NCBI RefSeq assembly: GCF_014190875.1
Contig: NZ_JACHVS010000001.1
Location: 2,418,001 to 2,482,000 of the forward strand
Reading direction: 5' to 3'
Length of the DNA stretch: 64,000 bases
Origin: Paeniglutamicibacter cryotolerans
Lineage (GTDB): Bacteria > Actinomycetota > Actinomycetes > Actinomycetales > Micrococcaceae
Shown: piece after piece, positions 41,537 to 48,341 of the stretch
Numbering within the stretch: position 1 is the first letter of the stretch
Layout: each line of letters begins with the position of its first letter
The notes under the pieces: model-generated
Seen by the model: only the letters and a program-made list of their open reading frames with translations
Database searches by the model: none
What the model was told of the DNA's origin: nothing
Program-made: the position numbers and the translations under genes

Positions 41537-43003
41537 CTAGGACAACTCAGGCACGTGCAGCCGGGCCATCACCGAGTCGGTGCCCGGGTGGCGGGATGAA
41601 CGGGATGCGAGCGAGACGAGGATGGTGGTCAGGAACGCCAGCGGGACGCTCCAACCGGCGGGCTGGCTCACCAGCAGGTAGGCGGTTCCGATCCCCGGAT
41701 CCAGCAGGGCCGCGGCAATCAATGCGCAACCGCAGGCCAGTGCCCCGGTGACCATGCCGGCTATGGCTCCGGCGGGGGTGAGCCCACGCCACCAGATGCC
41801 CAGCAAAAGCAACGGACAGATGGTCGATGCGGTGAACGCGAACACCGAGCCGATGGCTCCGGCCAGAGCGAAGGTGCTGGTGCCCAGGGCGAGTAGCAGC
41901 GGCACCGCGGTGGCCAGTACCGTGGCGATCCGGAAACCGCGCACAGTGCCCTGGAACAGGTCTTGGCTGATCACCCCGGCCAGCGAGACGACCAGCCCCG
42001 AGCTGGTGGACAGGAACGCGGCGAAGGCCCCGCCGATGATCAGTGCGCTGAGCATGTCCCCGGCCGCTCCGCCCACGATGCGCCCGGGCAGCAGCAGCAC
42101 CGTGGCATCGGCATTGCCGGCTGCCGCCAGGTCCGGAGCATAGACACGGCCCAGGATGCCCAGCATCGTCGGGAAGAGGTAGAAGATCGAGAGCAGGCCC
42201 AGCACGATGGCCGTGGTCTTGCGGGCCGAGGGCCCGTCGGGGTTCGTGTAGAAGCGCACCAGTACGTGCGGCAGGCCCAACGTGCCGAAGAGCAGGGCTA
42301 TCAACAGCGAGATGTTGTGATAAAGCCCGTGGTCGGCCGAGGCCGGGGCAGGCATGTCGAAAGCGGCGCCGCCGGCTGTGGGGGATTGGCCCTCCATGCC
42401 CAGGAACAGCAACAGGAACACTGTCGGGATGGCTAGTGCGGCCAGCTTCAGCCAGTACTGGAAGGCCTGGACGAAGGTGATCGAGCGCATGCCCCCGGAG
42501 AGGACAGTCACGCAGACGATGCCCATCACCAGCGTCGAACCCATCCAGCCGGGTAGTCCCGAGCTGATGCCCAGGGTGAGTGCCGCACCATGCAGCTGCG
42601 GGACGATATAGAGCCAGCCGACGATCACCACCAGCAGCGAGGTGATCCGCCGGGCGGTGCGCGAGCCGAGCCGGATCTGCGCAAAATCCGGAAGCGTGTA
42701 GGCCCCGGAGCGGCGCAGCGGGGCAGCGACGAAGAGCAGCAGCATCAGATAGCCTGCGGTGTAGCCGATCGGGAACCAGAGTGCGTCTTGCCCGCTGACG
42801 ACTATCAGCCCGGCGATGCCCAGGAAACTGGCGGCGGAGAGGTATTCCCCGCCGATGGCCGAGGCATTCCACCACGGGCGCACGGTGCGTGATGCCACGT
42901 AGAAGTCTCCGGTAGTGCGGGAGATGCGCAGGCCGTGGATCGCGATGATGACGGTGGCGATGGACACGACGGCAATGGCGATCAGCGAAATGGTTGAGTT
43001 CAT
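41537..43003 (-). CDS. Sodium:solute symporter (SSS family)
   Basis: 488 residues, about thirteen helices. SSS features: DFYVASRTVRPWWNASAIGGEYLSAASFLG (core GGEYLSAASFLG), GYLMLLLFVAAPLRRSGAYTLPDF (core SGAYTLPDF), GTLGLPHVLVRFYTNPD and AAFLSTSSGLVVSLAG. Closest in pattern to ActP/MctC monocarboxylate symporters. ATG overlaps the stop of the small membrane protein upstream (ATGA), which probably is its accessory subunit. Part of an operon with the LytTR regulator. Confidence 0.9.
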   Translation of the reverse strand: MNSTISLIAIAVVSIATVIIAIHGLRISRTTGDFYVASRTVRPWWNASAIGGEYLSAASFLGIAGLIVVSGQDALWFPIGYTAGYLMLLLFVAAPLRRSGAYTLPDFAQIRLGSRTARRITSLLVVIVGWLYIVPQLHGAALTLGISSGLPGWMGSTLVMGIVCVTVLSGGMRSITFVQAFQYWLKLAALAIPTVFLLLFLGMEGQSPTAGGAAFDMPAPASADHGLYHNISLLIALLFGTLGLPHVLVRFYTNPDGPSARKTTAIVLGLLSIFYLFPTMLGILGRVYAPDLAAAGNADATVLLLPGRIVGGAAGDMLSALIIGGAFAAFLSTSSGLVVSLAGVISQDLFQGTVRGFRIATVLATAVPLLLALGTSTFALAGAIGSVFAFTASTICPLLLLGIWWRGLTPAGAIAGMVTGALACGCALIAAALLDPGIGTAYLLVSQPAGWSVPLAFLTTILVSLASRSSRHPGTDSVMARLHVPELS

Positions 43004-43389
43004 GGCCGGGCGATGCTCCGGTAGCGGTCTTCGATGCGGGTGGCCGCCCTGTTGTAGAGCGCGGCCGCAAGCAGGATCAGCGGGTAGACGCCGATGCCCA
43101 GCAGCAACCAGGACAGCGGAAAGGTGCCGATGCGGATGTCATGGATCTGTGGCCATGTCCCGACGATGACGGCCAGCCCCATCAGGATCAGCAGGAAGCC
43201 CAGCGCCACCGACAGGGCAATGCGCAACTGCGAGCGGATCAGCGAGCGCACGTAGAAGGCAGCGGCGGGATCAGGCGTTCCGCGCTTGGGCAGGTTGAGC
43301 ACGGCGCCGGCCGGCGCCGTGACGCGCACCCGCCGGGGGATGGCTGGCGCGGATTCCGGTGGGGGAATCTCGTCGCCGGATTCGCTCAC
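43000..43389 (-). CDS. Small two-helix membrane protein, symporter partner
   Basis: 129 residues: Pro-rich cytoplasmic N-terminus, two membrane helices (about 58-78 and 92-112) and a basic C-terminus RAATRIEDRYRS. The position between the regulator and the symporter, with 4-base overlaps on both sides, and the two-helix layout parallel the DUF485 and DUF4212 small subunits of SSS symporters, but the sequence is different. Function inferred from context only. Confidence 0.65.
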   Translation of the reverse strand: MSESGDEIPPPESAPAIPRRVRVTAPAGAVLNLPKRGTPDPAAAFYVRSLIRSQLRIALSVALGFLLILMGLAVIVGTWPQIHDIRIGTFPLSWLLLGIGVYPLILLAAALYNRAATRIEDRYRSIARP

Positions 43390-44102
43390 AGCGGGCGGAC
43401 CCGGTTCGCCGCGAGGCGCTCGCGCAGGTAGGGCAGTGCGCGGCGGCTGACCGGAAGGTCGGTGCCGCCGACCATGACCGAGGCCTTGCCGGTCTGCAGT
43501 TTCACCTGGTCAACACGGTCCATCGCGACCAGGTAGGAACGGTGGATCCTGATGTAACCAGCCGGTGCCCACTGCTGTTCCAAGTCGTTGAGCGGGACCC
43601 GGATCAGGTAGCTGGCGTCGGCGGTATGCAGCCGGGCGTAGTCGCCCTGGGCCTGTACGTAGCGGATTTCGTCGCGGCGGATCATTTTGGTGATGCCGCC
43701 CTGATCGACGGTGACGACCTCCGGCTGGGAGGACTCCTCCTCCATCAGCTCCGAGACCCGGCGCACCGATTCGGCCAGGCGTTCGGGCCGGATCGGCTTG
43801 AGCACGTAGTCCACCGCCGCCAGTTCGAAGGCCTCCAGCGCCTGGGCCTCGTCGGCCGTCACGAAGACGACGGCCGGCGGCCTGGTGAACCGCGAGATGA
43901 CCCGGGCGATGTCCAGTCCAGAGAGCGCCGGCATATGGATGTCGAGGAAAAGCGCATCGACCTGGAACTCCTCCAGGGCCTTCAAGGCCTCGGCACCGGA
44001 GTTCGCCCGGTGGATCTGGCCGACCCGTGAATCCAAGGACAACAGATAGGCCAGCTCTTCGACGGCGGGCAACTCGTCGTCCGCAACAACCACATTGATC
44101 AT
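43386..44102 (-). CDS. LytTR-family response regulator
   Basis: 238 residues: receiver domain with acidic pair ADDE, phospho-Asp in LFLDIHMP (Asp54), Lys in YVLKPIRP, then a LytTR DNA-binding domain (IRYVQAQGDYARLHT, FRIHRSYLVAM-like IRIHRSYLVAM, LPVSRRALPYLRERL). ATG 44102 is chosen because a TAAGCT box ends 7 bases upstream, i.e. leaderless; a GTG at 44123 is also in frame. Overlaps the small membrane protein by 4 bases. Partner of the LytS-type kinase. Confidence 0.9.
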   Translation of the reverse strand: MINVVVADDELPAVEELAYLLSLDSRVGQIHRANSGAEALKALEEFQVDALFLDIHMPALSGLDIARVISRFTRPPAVVFVTADEAQALEAFELAAVDYVLKPIRPERLAESVRRVSELMEEESSQPEVVTVDQGGITKMIRRDEIRYVQAQGDYARLHTADASYLIRVPLNDLEQQWAPAGYIRIHRSYLVAMDRVDQVKLQTGKASVMVGGTDLPVSRRALPYLRERLAANRVRPL

Positions 44103-44109
44103 GACCCCA

Positions 44110-44115
44110 AGCTTA
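44110..44115 (-). promoter_or_regulatory. -10 box for leaderless LytTR regulator gene
   Basis: TAAGCT on the minus strand, 7 bases before the ATG at 44102. Confidence 0.5.
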
Positions 44116-44152
44116 GCTGGCACTCCGAGCCCCGGTTTCGCCGCCGGGCCGG

Positions 44153-45349
44153 TCAGGCCCCGGAGGATGCGGGTGCATTGGCCTCCACGCCGGCGCGGAA
44201 CTTGGGTACCCGGAGGGTGATCAGCGTCCCGGCGCCAGGTGCGGTATCGATGACCAGTCCATGGGCGTCTCCATAGACCTGGCGAAGGCGCACATCGACG
44301 TTGCGCAACCCCACGTGCACCGACTCGGTGGTCCCGGCCAGCACCTGGGCCAGTGCCACCGGGTCGATGCCCACACCGTCGTCCTCCACGGTGATTTCCG
44401 CGTACTGGCCGCTGTCCTGGGCCACCAGCGTGATCAGTCCGCCGCCGGGCTTGGACTCCAGCCCGTGGCGAACCGCGTTTTCGACCAGCGGTTGCAGCGA
44501 GAGGAACGGGATGACTGTGCTGAGCACCTCCGGGGCGATGGAGAGCGAGACCCGGATCCGTTCGCCGAAGCGCGCCTTTTCCAGCAGCAGGTAGCGGTCG
44601 ATGGCCTGCAGCTCCTCGGCCAGCGTGGTGAAGTCACCGTGCCGGCGGAAGGAATACCGGGTGAAGTCGGCGAACTCGACCACCAGCTGGCGGGCGCGCT
44701 GCGGGTCGGTGTTGATGAACGAGGCGATCGCGTTGAGGCTGTTGTAGATGAAGTGCGGGCTGATCTGGGCGCGCAGGGCCCGGACCTCGGCTTCCATGAG
44801 CAGGGCCCGGGATTCGTCCAATTCGGCCAGCCCGACCTGTGCCGCCACCCAGGAGGCGACCTCGCTGACAGCACGCACCAGCCCGGCCCCGGCCTTGGGA
44901 GTGAAGGCACAGACGGTGCCCACGGCCACCTCGCGCACCATGACCGGCGAGCAGATCATGTCCCCCTGGGCGCCGCGGCGGACCTGGGTGCGCCGGGTGG
45001 AGAGCGTGATGGCGGCCAGCGAGAGCGTGTTTTCCTCGGAACCCGGTCCGCTGGGAATGGAACCGTCGGTGGCCAGCACCGAGGTGGTGTCGGTGATGGC
45101 CAGCCCGGCGCAGGAGAGCAGCTGGCGCAGGTGCCGCCCGGCCTTGGCGGCCCCCTCCGGCGTCAGCCCGTTGGCCAGGTGAGGGGCCGCGACCGAGACC
45201 TGGTGCAGGGTCTCGAACGTTGCCTTTTCGGCGTCGGTGCCCAGGTCCTGGGAGGAACGCATGATCCGGTAGCCGAGGTATGCCACGACGGCGACCGCCA
45301 CCAAGACGATGGCGACGATGAGCGTGGTCTGCAATGCCGTGGACAACAT
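44153..45349 (-). CDS. LytS-type sensor histidine kinase
   Basis: 398 residues. One N-terminal membrane helix (8-28), a GAF-like sensor segment (about 45-180) with SVAAPHLANGL and CSPVMVREVAVGTVC, then the His_kinase domain: phospho-His in QISPHFIYNSLNAIASF (His199), N-box LVENAVRHGLESKPGGG and G-boxes DDGVGID, GLRNVDVRL. With only one helix the signal is probably intracellular. Relatives of this kinase class (BtsS, YpdA) sense pyruvate and control carboxylate transporters, which fits the flanking symporters. Confidence 0.92.
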   Translation of the reverse strand: MLSTALQTTLIVAIVLVAVAVVAYLGYRIMRSSQDLGTDAEKATFETLHQVSVAAPHLANGLTPEGAAKAGRHLRQLLSCAGLAITDTTSVLATDGSIPSGPGSEENTLSLAAITLSTRRTQVRRGAQGDMICSPVMVREVAVGTVCAFTPKAGAGLVRAVSEVASWVAAQVGLAELDESRALLMEAEVRALRAQISPHFIYNSLNAIASFINTDPQRARQLVVEFADFTRYSFRRHGDFTTLAEELQAIDRYLLLEKARFGERIRVSLSIAPEVLSTVIPFLSLQPLVENAVRHGLESKPGGGLITLVAQDSGQYAEITVEDDGVGIDPVALAQVLAGTTESVHVGLRNVDVRLRQVYGDAHGLVIDTAPGAGTLITLRVPKFRAGVEANAPASSGA

Positions 45350-45479
45350 GGTCCAAGCCTACGGGGCGCCGGAACCGGCTGACCGTTCACCGGATGCCGG
45401 TGCCATTGGGCGCAGGGCGGTTACCGCTCGACGGCACCGGGTCGTGATCCGCTTCACGCGGGAACGCCGGCCGGGTGAG

Positions 45480-45495
45480 AGTGGTCTGAGTCACA
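45480..45495. promoter_or_regulatory. Candidate CRP/GlxR-type site
   Basis: AGTGGTCTGAGTCACA fits TGTGA-N6-TCACA at 8 of 10 positions. It lies in the 242-base divergent region between kinase and DUF485 gene. No LytTR direct repeats are evident to the eye. Confidence 0.35.
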
Positions 45496-45591
45496 AGCGC
45501 CATTGGTGCCAGCCAACCCCCGCCCCACCGGGTCCGCGGGGTGGGGCGGGAGCCGCCGGCCAGGGCAATGCCCATCCCACTAGGAGGAATC

Positions 45592-45945
45592 ATGAGCACC
45601 ACCCACGATTCGGAGCTCGGCTCCGACATCGATTTCCGAAAGGAGCAGGACTCCCCGGAATTCCAGGAACTACGCAAGACGCATCGCAGCTTCGTCTTCC
45701 CGATGGCCATCGTCTTCCTGCTCTGGTACTTCGCCTACGTGCTGTTGGCGGACTACGCGCATGAGTTCATGTCGATCAAGGTCTGGGGCAACATCAACAT
45801 GGGCATCCTGCTGGGCCTGGCCCAGTTCGTGACCACCTTCGGCATCACGGCCGCCTATGTTTCCTTCTCCAACAAGAAGTTTGACCCGAAATCGGCAGCC
45901 ATCCGCACCCGCCTCGAGGCGCAGCAGGCAGGAGAAGGACAGTGA
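45592..45945 (+). CDS. DUF485 membrane protein, symporter accessory
   Basis: 117 residues, two membrane helices (about 35-57 and 72-96). The DUF485 pattern FQELRKTHRSFVFPMAIVFL, LLADYAHEFM and INMGILLGLAQFVTTFGITAAY is clear. These proteins pair with ActP/MctC symporters and are usually cotranscribed. TAGGAGGA 5 bases before ATG. Stop overlaps the symporter GTG (GTGA). Confidence 0.92.
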   Translation: MSTTHDSELGSDIDFRKEQDSPEFQELRKTHRSFVFPMAIVFLLWYFAYVLLADYAHEFMSIKVWGNINMGILLGLAQFVTTFGITAAYVSFSNKKFDPKSAAIRTRLEAQQAGEGQ

Positions 45946-47576
45946 ATTCCCTCTCCCTCATGACGGCCCTCCCGATGGTCGCCGCCGAATCGACCAAGGT
46001 CGGCAATCCCTGGGTCAACATCGGCATCTTCGGCCTGTTTGTCGGCGTCACCCTGATCGTGGTGCTCAAGGCCAGCGCCAACAACAAGACGGCGGCCGAC
46101 TACTACGCCGGCGGCCGCTCCTTCACCGGCACCCAGAACGGCACCGCCATCGCCGGGGACTACCTCTCGGCCGCCTCCTTCCTGGGCATCGTCGGTGCCA
46201 TCGCGGTCAACGGCTACGACGGCTTCCTGTACTCGATCGGCTTCCTGGTCGCCTGGCTGGTGGCACTGCTGCTCGTCGCCGAGCTGCTGCGCAACACCGG
46301 GAAGTTCACCATGGCCGACGTGCTCTCCTTCCGTCTGCGCCAGCGCCCGGTGCGGATCGCCGCCGCCGTCTCCACCCTGGCAGTGTGCGTGTTCTACCTG
46401 CTGGCCCAGATGGCCGGCGCCGGAGCCCTGGTATCGCTGCTGCTGGGCATCGACGACCGCCTGGGCCAGTCAATGGTCATCGTCGTGGTCGGCGCGCTGA
46501 TGATCGTCTACGTGCTGATCGGCGGCATGAAGGGCACCACCTGGGTGCAGATCATCAAGGCCTGCCTGCTCATCGCCGGCGCGTTCATCATGACGATCTT
46601 GGTCCTGGCCATCTACGGCTTCAACTTCTCTGCCCTGCTCGGAGCCGCCGTTGAAAGCGCCGGCACCCCGGACATCCTGAACCCGGGCCTGGCCTACGGC
46701 AAGACCAATGCCTCCAAGCTGGACTTCATCTCCCTGGCCCTGGCCCTGGTGCTCGGCACCGCAGGCCTGCCGCACGTGCTGATGCGCTTTTACACCGTCC
46801 CGACGGCCAAGGAGGCCCGCAAGTCGGTGGTGTGGGCCATCTGGCTCATCGGCGGCTTCTACCTCTTCACCCTGGTGCTCGGCTACGGAGCCGGCGCACT
46901 GATCGGCAAGGAGAAGATCATGGCCGCCCCGGGCGGCGTGAACTCCGCTGCCCCGCTGCTGGCCTATGAACTGGGCGGCGCGCTGCTGCTGGGCATCATC
47001 TCCGCCGTTGCGTTCGCCACGATCCTGGCCGTGGTGGCCGGGCTGACCATCACCGCGGCAGCATCCTTCGCCCACGACGTCTACGCCTCGGTCATCGCCA
47101 AGGGCAAGAGCACCCCCGAAAAGGAAATGAAGGTCGCCCGCCGCACCGTCATCGTCATCGGCGTCTTCGCCATTCTCGGCGGCATCGGCGCCCAGGGGCA
47201 GAACGTGGCCTTCCTGGTGGCGCTCGCCTTCGCCGTCGCCGCCTCGGCGAACCTGCCGACGATCCTGTACTCGCTGTTCTGGAAGAAGTTCACCACCCAG
47301 GGCGCCGTCTGGTCCATGGTCGGCGGGCTCGGCTCGGCTGTCGTGCTGATCATCTTCTCCCCGGTGATGTCGGGACTGCCGACCTCCATGATCCAGGGCG
47401 TCGACTTCTCGTTCTTCCCGCTGGCCAACCCGGGCATCGTCTCGATCCCGCTGGCCTTCATCCTGGGCTGGCTCGGTTCGGTTCTGGACAAGAATTCCGA
47501 GGACCGCGACAAGGCCGCCGAAATGGAGGTCCGTTCGCTCACCGGTGTCGGCGCCGAGAAGGCGGTGGACCACTAG
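45942..47576 (+). CDS. Cation:acetate/monocarboxylate symporter, ActP/MctC-like
   Basis: 544 residues, thirteen helices. DYYAGGRSFTGTQNGTAIAGDYLSAASFLG (core GTAIAGDYLSAASFLG), GKFTMADVLSFRLRQRPVR, AGLPHVLMRFYTVPTAKEAR and AGLTITAAASFAHDVY are typical of ActP/MctC. Imports acetate, pyruvate or propionate with Na+ or H+. It differs from the paralogue at 41537 by its longer C-terminus and by pairing with DUF485. Confidence 0.93.
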   Translation: MNSLSLMTALPMVAAESTKVGNPWVNIGIFGLFVGVTLIVVLKASANNKTAADYYAGGRSFTGTQNGTAIAGDYLSAASFLGIVGAIAVNGYDGFLYSIGFLVAWLVALLLVAELLRNTGKFTMADVLSFRLRQRPVRIAAAVSTLAVCVFYLLAQMAGAGALVSLLLGIDDRLGQSMVIVVVGALMIVYVLIGGMKGTTWVQIIKACLLIAGAFIMTILVLAIYGFNFSALLGAAVESAGTPDILNPGLAYGKTNASKLDFISLALALVLGTAGLPHVLMRFYTVPTAKEARKSVVWAIWLIGGFYLFTLVLGYGAGALIGKEKIMAAPGGVNSAAPLLAYELGGALLLGIISAVAFATILAVVAGLTITAAASFAHDVYASVIAKGKSTPEKEMKVARRTVIVIGVFAILGGIGAQGQNVAFLVALAFAVAASANLPTILYSLFWKKFTTQGAVWSMVGGLGSAVVLIIFSPVMSGLPTSMIQGVDFSFFPLANPGIVSIPLAFILGWLGSVLDKNSEDRDKAAEMEVRSLTGVGAEKAVDH

Positions 47577-47613
47577 CGGCACCGCTTCACCCGCACTCGC
47601 TCCACCGCATGCA

Positions 47614-47649
47614 CAGCAGGGTCCAGGCCGACCGGCCGGGGCCCTGCTG
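47614..47649. terminator. Terminator between convergent symporter and Lrp genes
   Basis: CAGCAGGG at 47614-47621 and CCCTGCTG at 47642-47649 with inner GGCC pairing; bidirectional. Confidence 0.65.
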
Positions 47650-47672
47650 CCGTGTGTGGGGCGTGTATCGGC

Positions 47673-48152
47673 TCAGGGGGCTTGCCGTTCCCACCCGTGA
47701 CGGAGCAGTGGCAACATCCGGTGTGGGATCAACTCGGCCATGGACAGTGAGGTGTCGGCGCGCTCGACCCCGTCGATGGCCAGGATCCGGCCGTTCACCC
47801 GGAAGAGCTCCTGAGCGCCGTCCGCCACCACCCGGGCCAGGATGTCGGCGGACCCGGTGAGGCCGTGCGCCTCGATGAGTTCCGGGATCTGGGACAGTGC
47901 CTCGACGATGTCCGCGAGCTGGCGCTGGCGGACGTGGATGTGCACGAACGCGGTGAGCGGGTAGCCCAGGGTCGCCGGATTGATGCGCCGCTCGAACGGC
48001 AGCAGCGCATCGGCCGATTCGAGCGCGGCCAGCCGGGCCTGGACCGTGTTACGGCTCAGGTGCAGATCATGGGCGAGCGCAACGGCCGTGGCCTTGGGCG
48101 TGGTGGCCAGGGCCTGCAGGATCCGCCGGTCGGTGTCGTCGATCTGATGCAT
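47673..48152 (-). CDS. bkdR: Lrp/AsnC-family regulator (BkdR-like)
   Basis: 159 residues: helix-turn-helix IDDTDRRILQALATTP and HDLHLSRNTVQARLAALE, then the RAM effector domain with GYPLTAFVHIHVR and HGLTGSADILARVVA. Divergent from the branched-chain oxoacid dehydrogenase operon, hence probably its regulator, responding to a branched-chain amino acid. ATG 48152 has a TAACGT box 7 bases upstream (leaderless). The gene name follows context, not sequence proof. Confidence 0.88.
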   Translation of the reverse strand: MHQIDDTDRRILQALATTPKATAVALAHDLHLSRNTVQARLAALESADALLPFERRINPATLGYPLTAFVHIHVRQRQLADIVEALSQIPELIEAHGLTGSADILARVVADGAQELFRVNGRILAIDGVERADTSLSMAELIPHRMLPLLRHGWERQAP

Positions 48153-48159
48153 ACTGCGC

Positions 48160-48165
48160 ACGTTA
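48160..48165 (-). promoter_or_regulatory. -10 box for leaderless Lrp-type gene
   Basis: TAACGT on the minus strand, 7 bases before ATG 48152. Confidence 0.5.
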
Positions 48166-48187
48166 GCACCGTCGGATGGGCGCGGAC

Positions 48188-48224
48188 AGTGCATTGTGCA
48201 CGATCCGAAGGATGGGCATTGTGC
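48188..48224. promoter_or_regulatory. Paired Lrp-type operator candidates and bkd -35 region
   Basis: GTGCATTGTGCAC (48188-48200) and GGCATTGTGCC (48214-48224) share the dyad GCA-TTG-TGC and are 25 bases apart centre to centre. TTGTGC inside the second site, with TACGAT at 48242-48247 (18-base spacer), could be the promoter of the dehydrogenase operon, so binding would overlap its -35. Confidence 0.55.
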
Positions 48225-48341
48225 CGATTGTTCGGCGTGAGTACGATCACATCAGGTGCCGGTGAGGATGCCGGACACCGATGGAGCGCACCGGCCCACC
48301 GGCCGGGCGGACCATCAGAGACCAACCGAAGGATGCCGATC

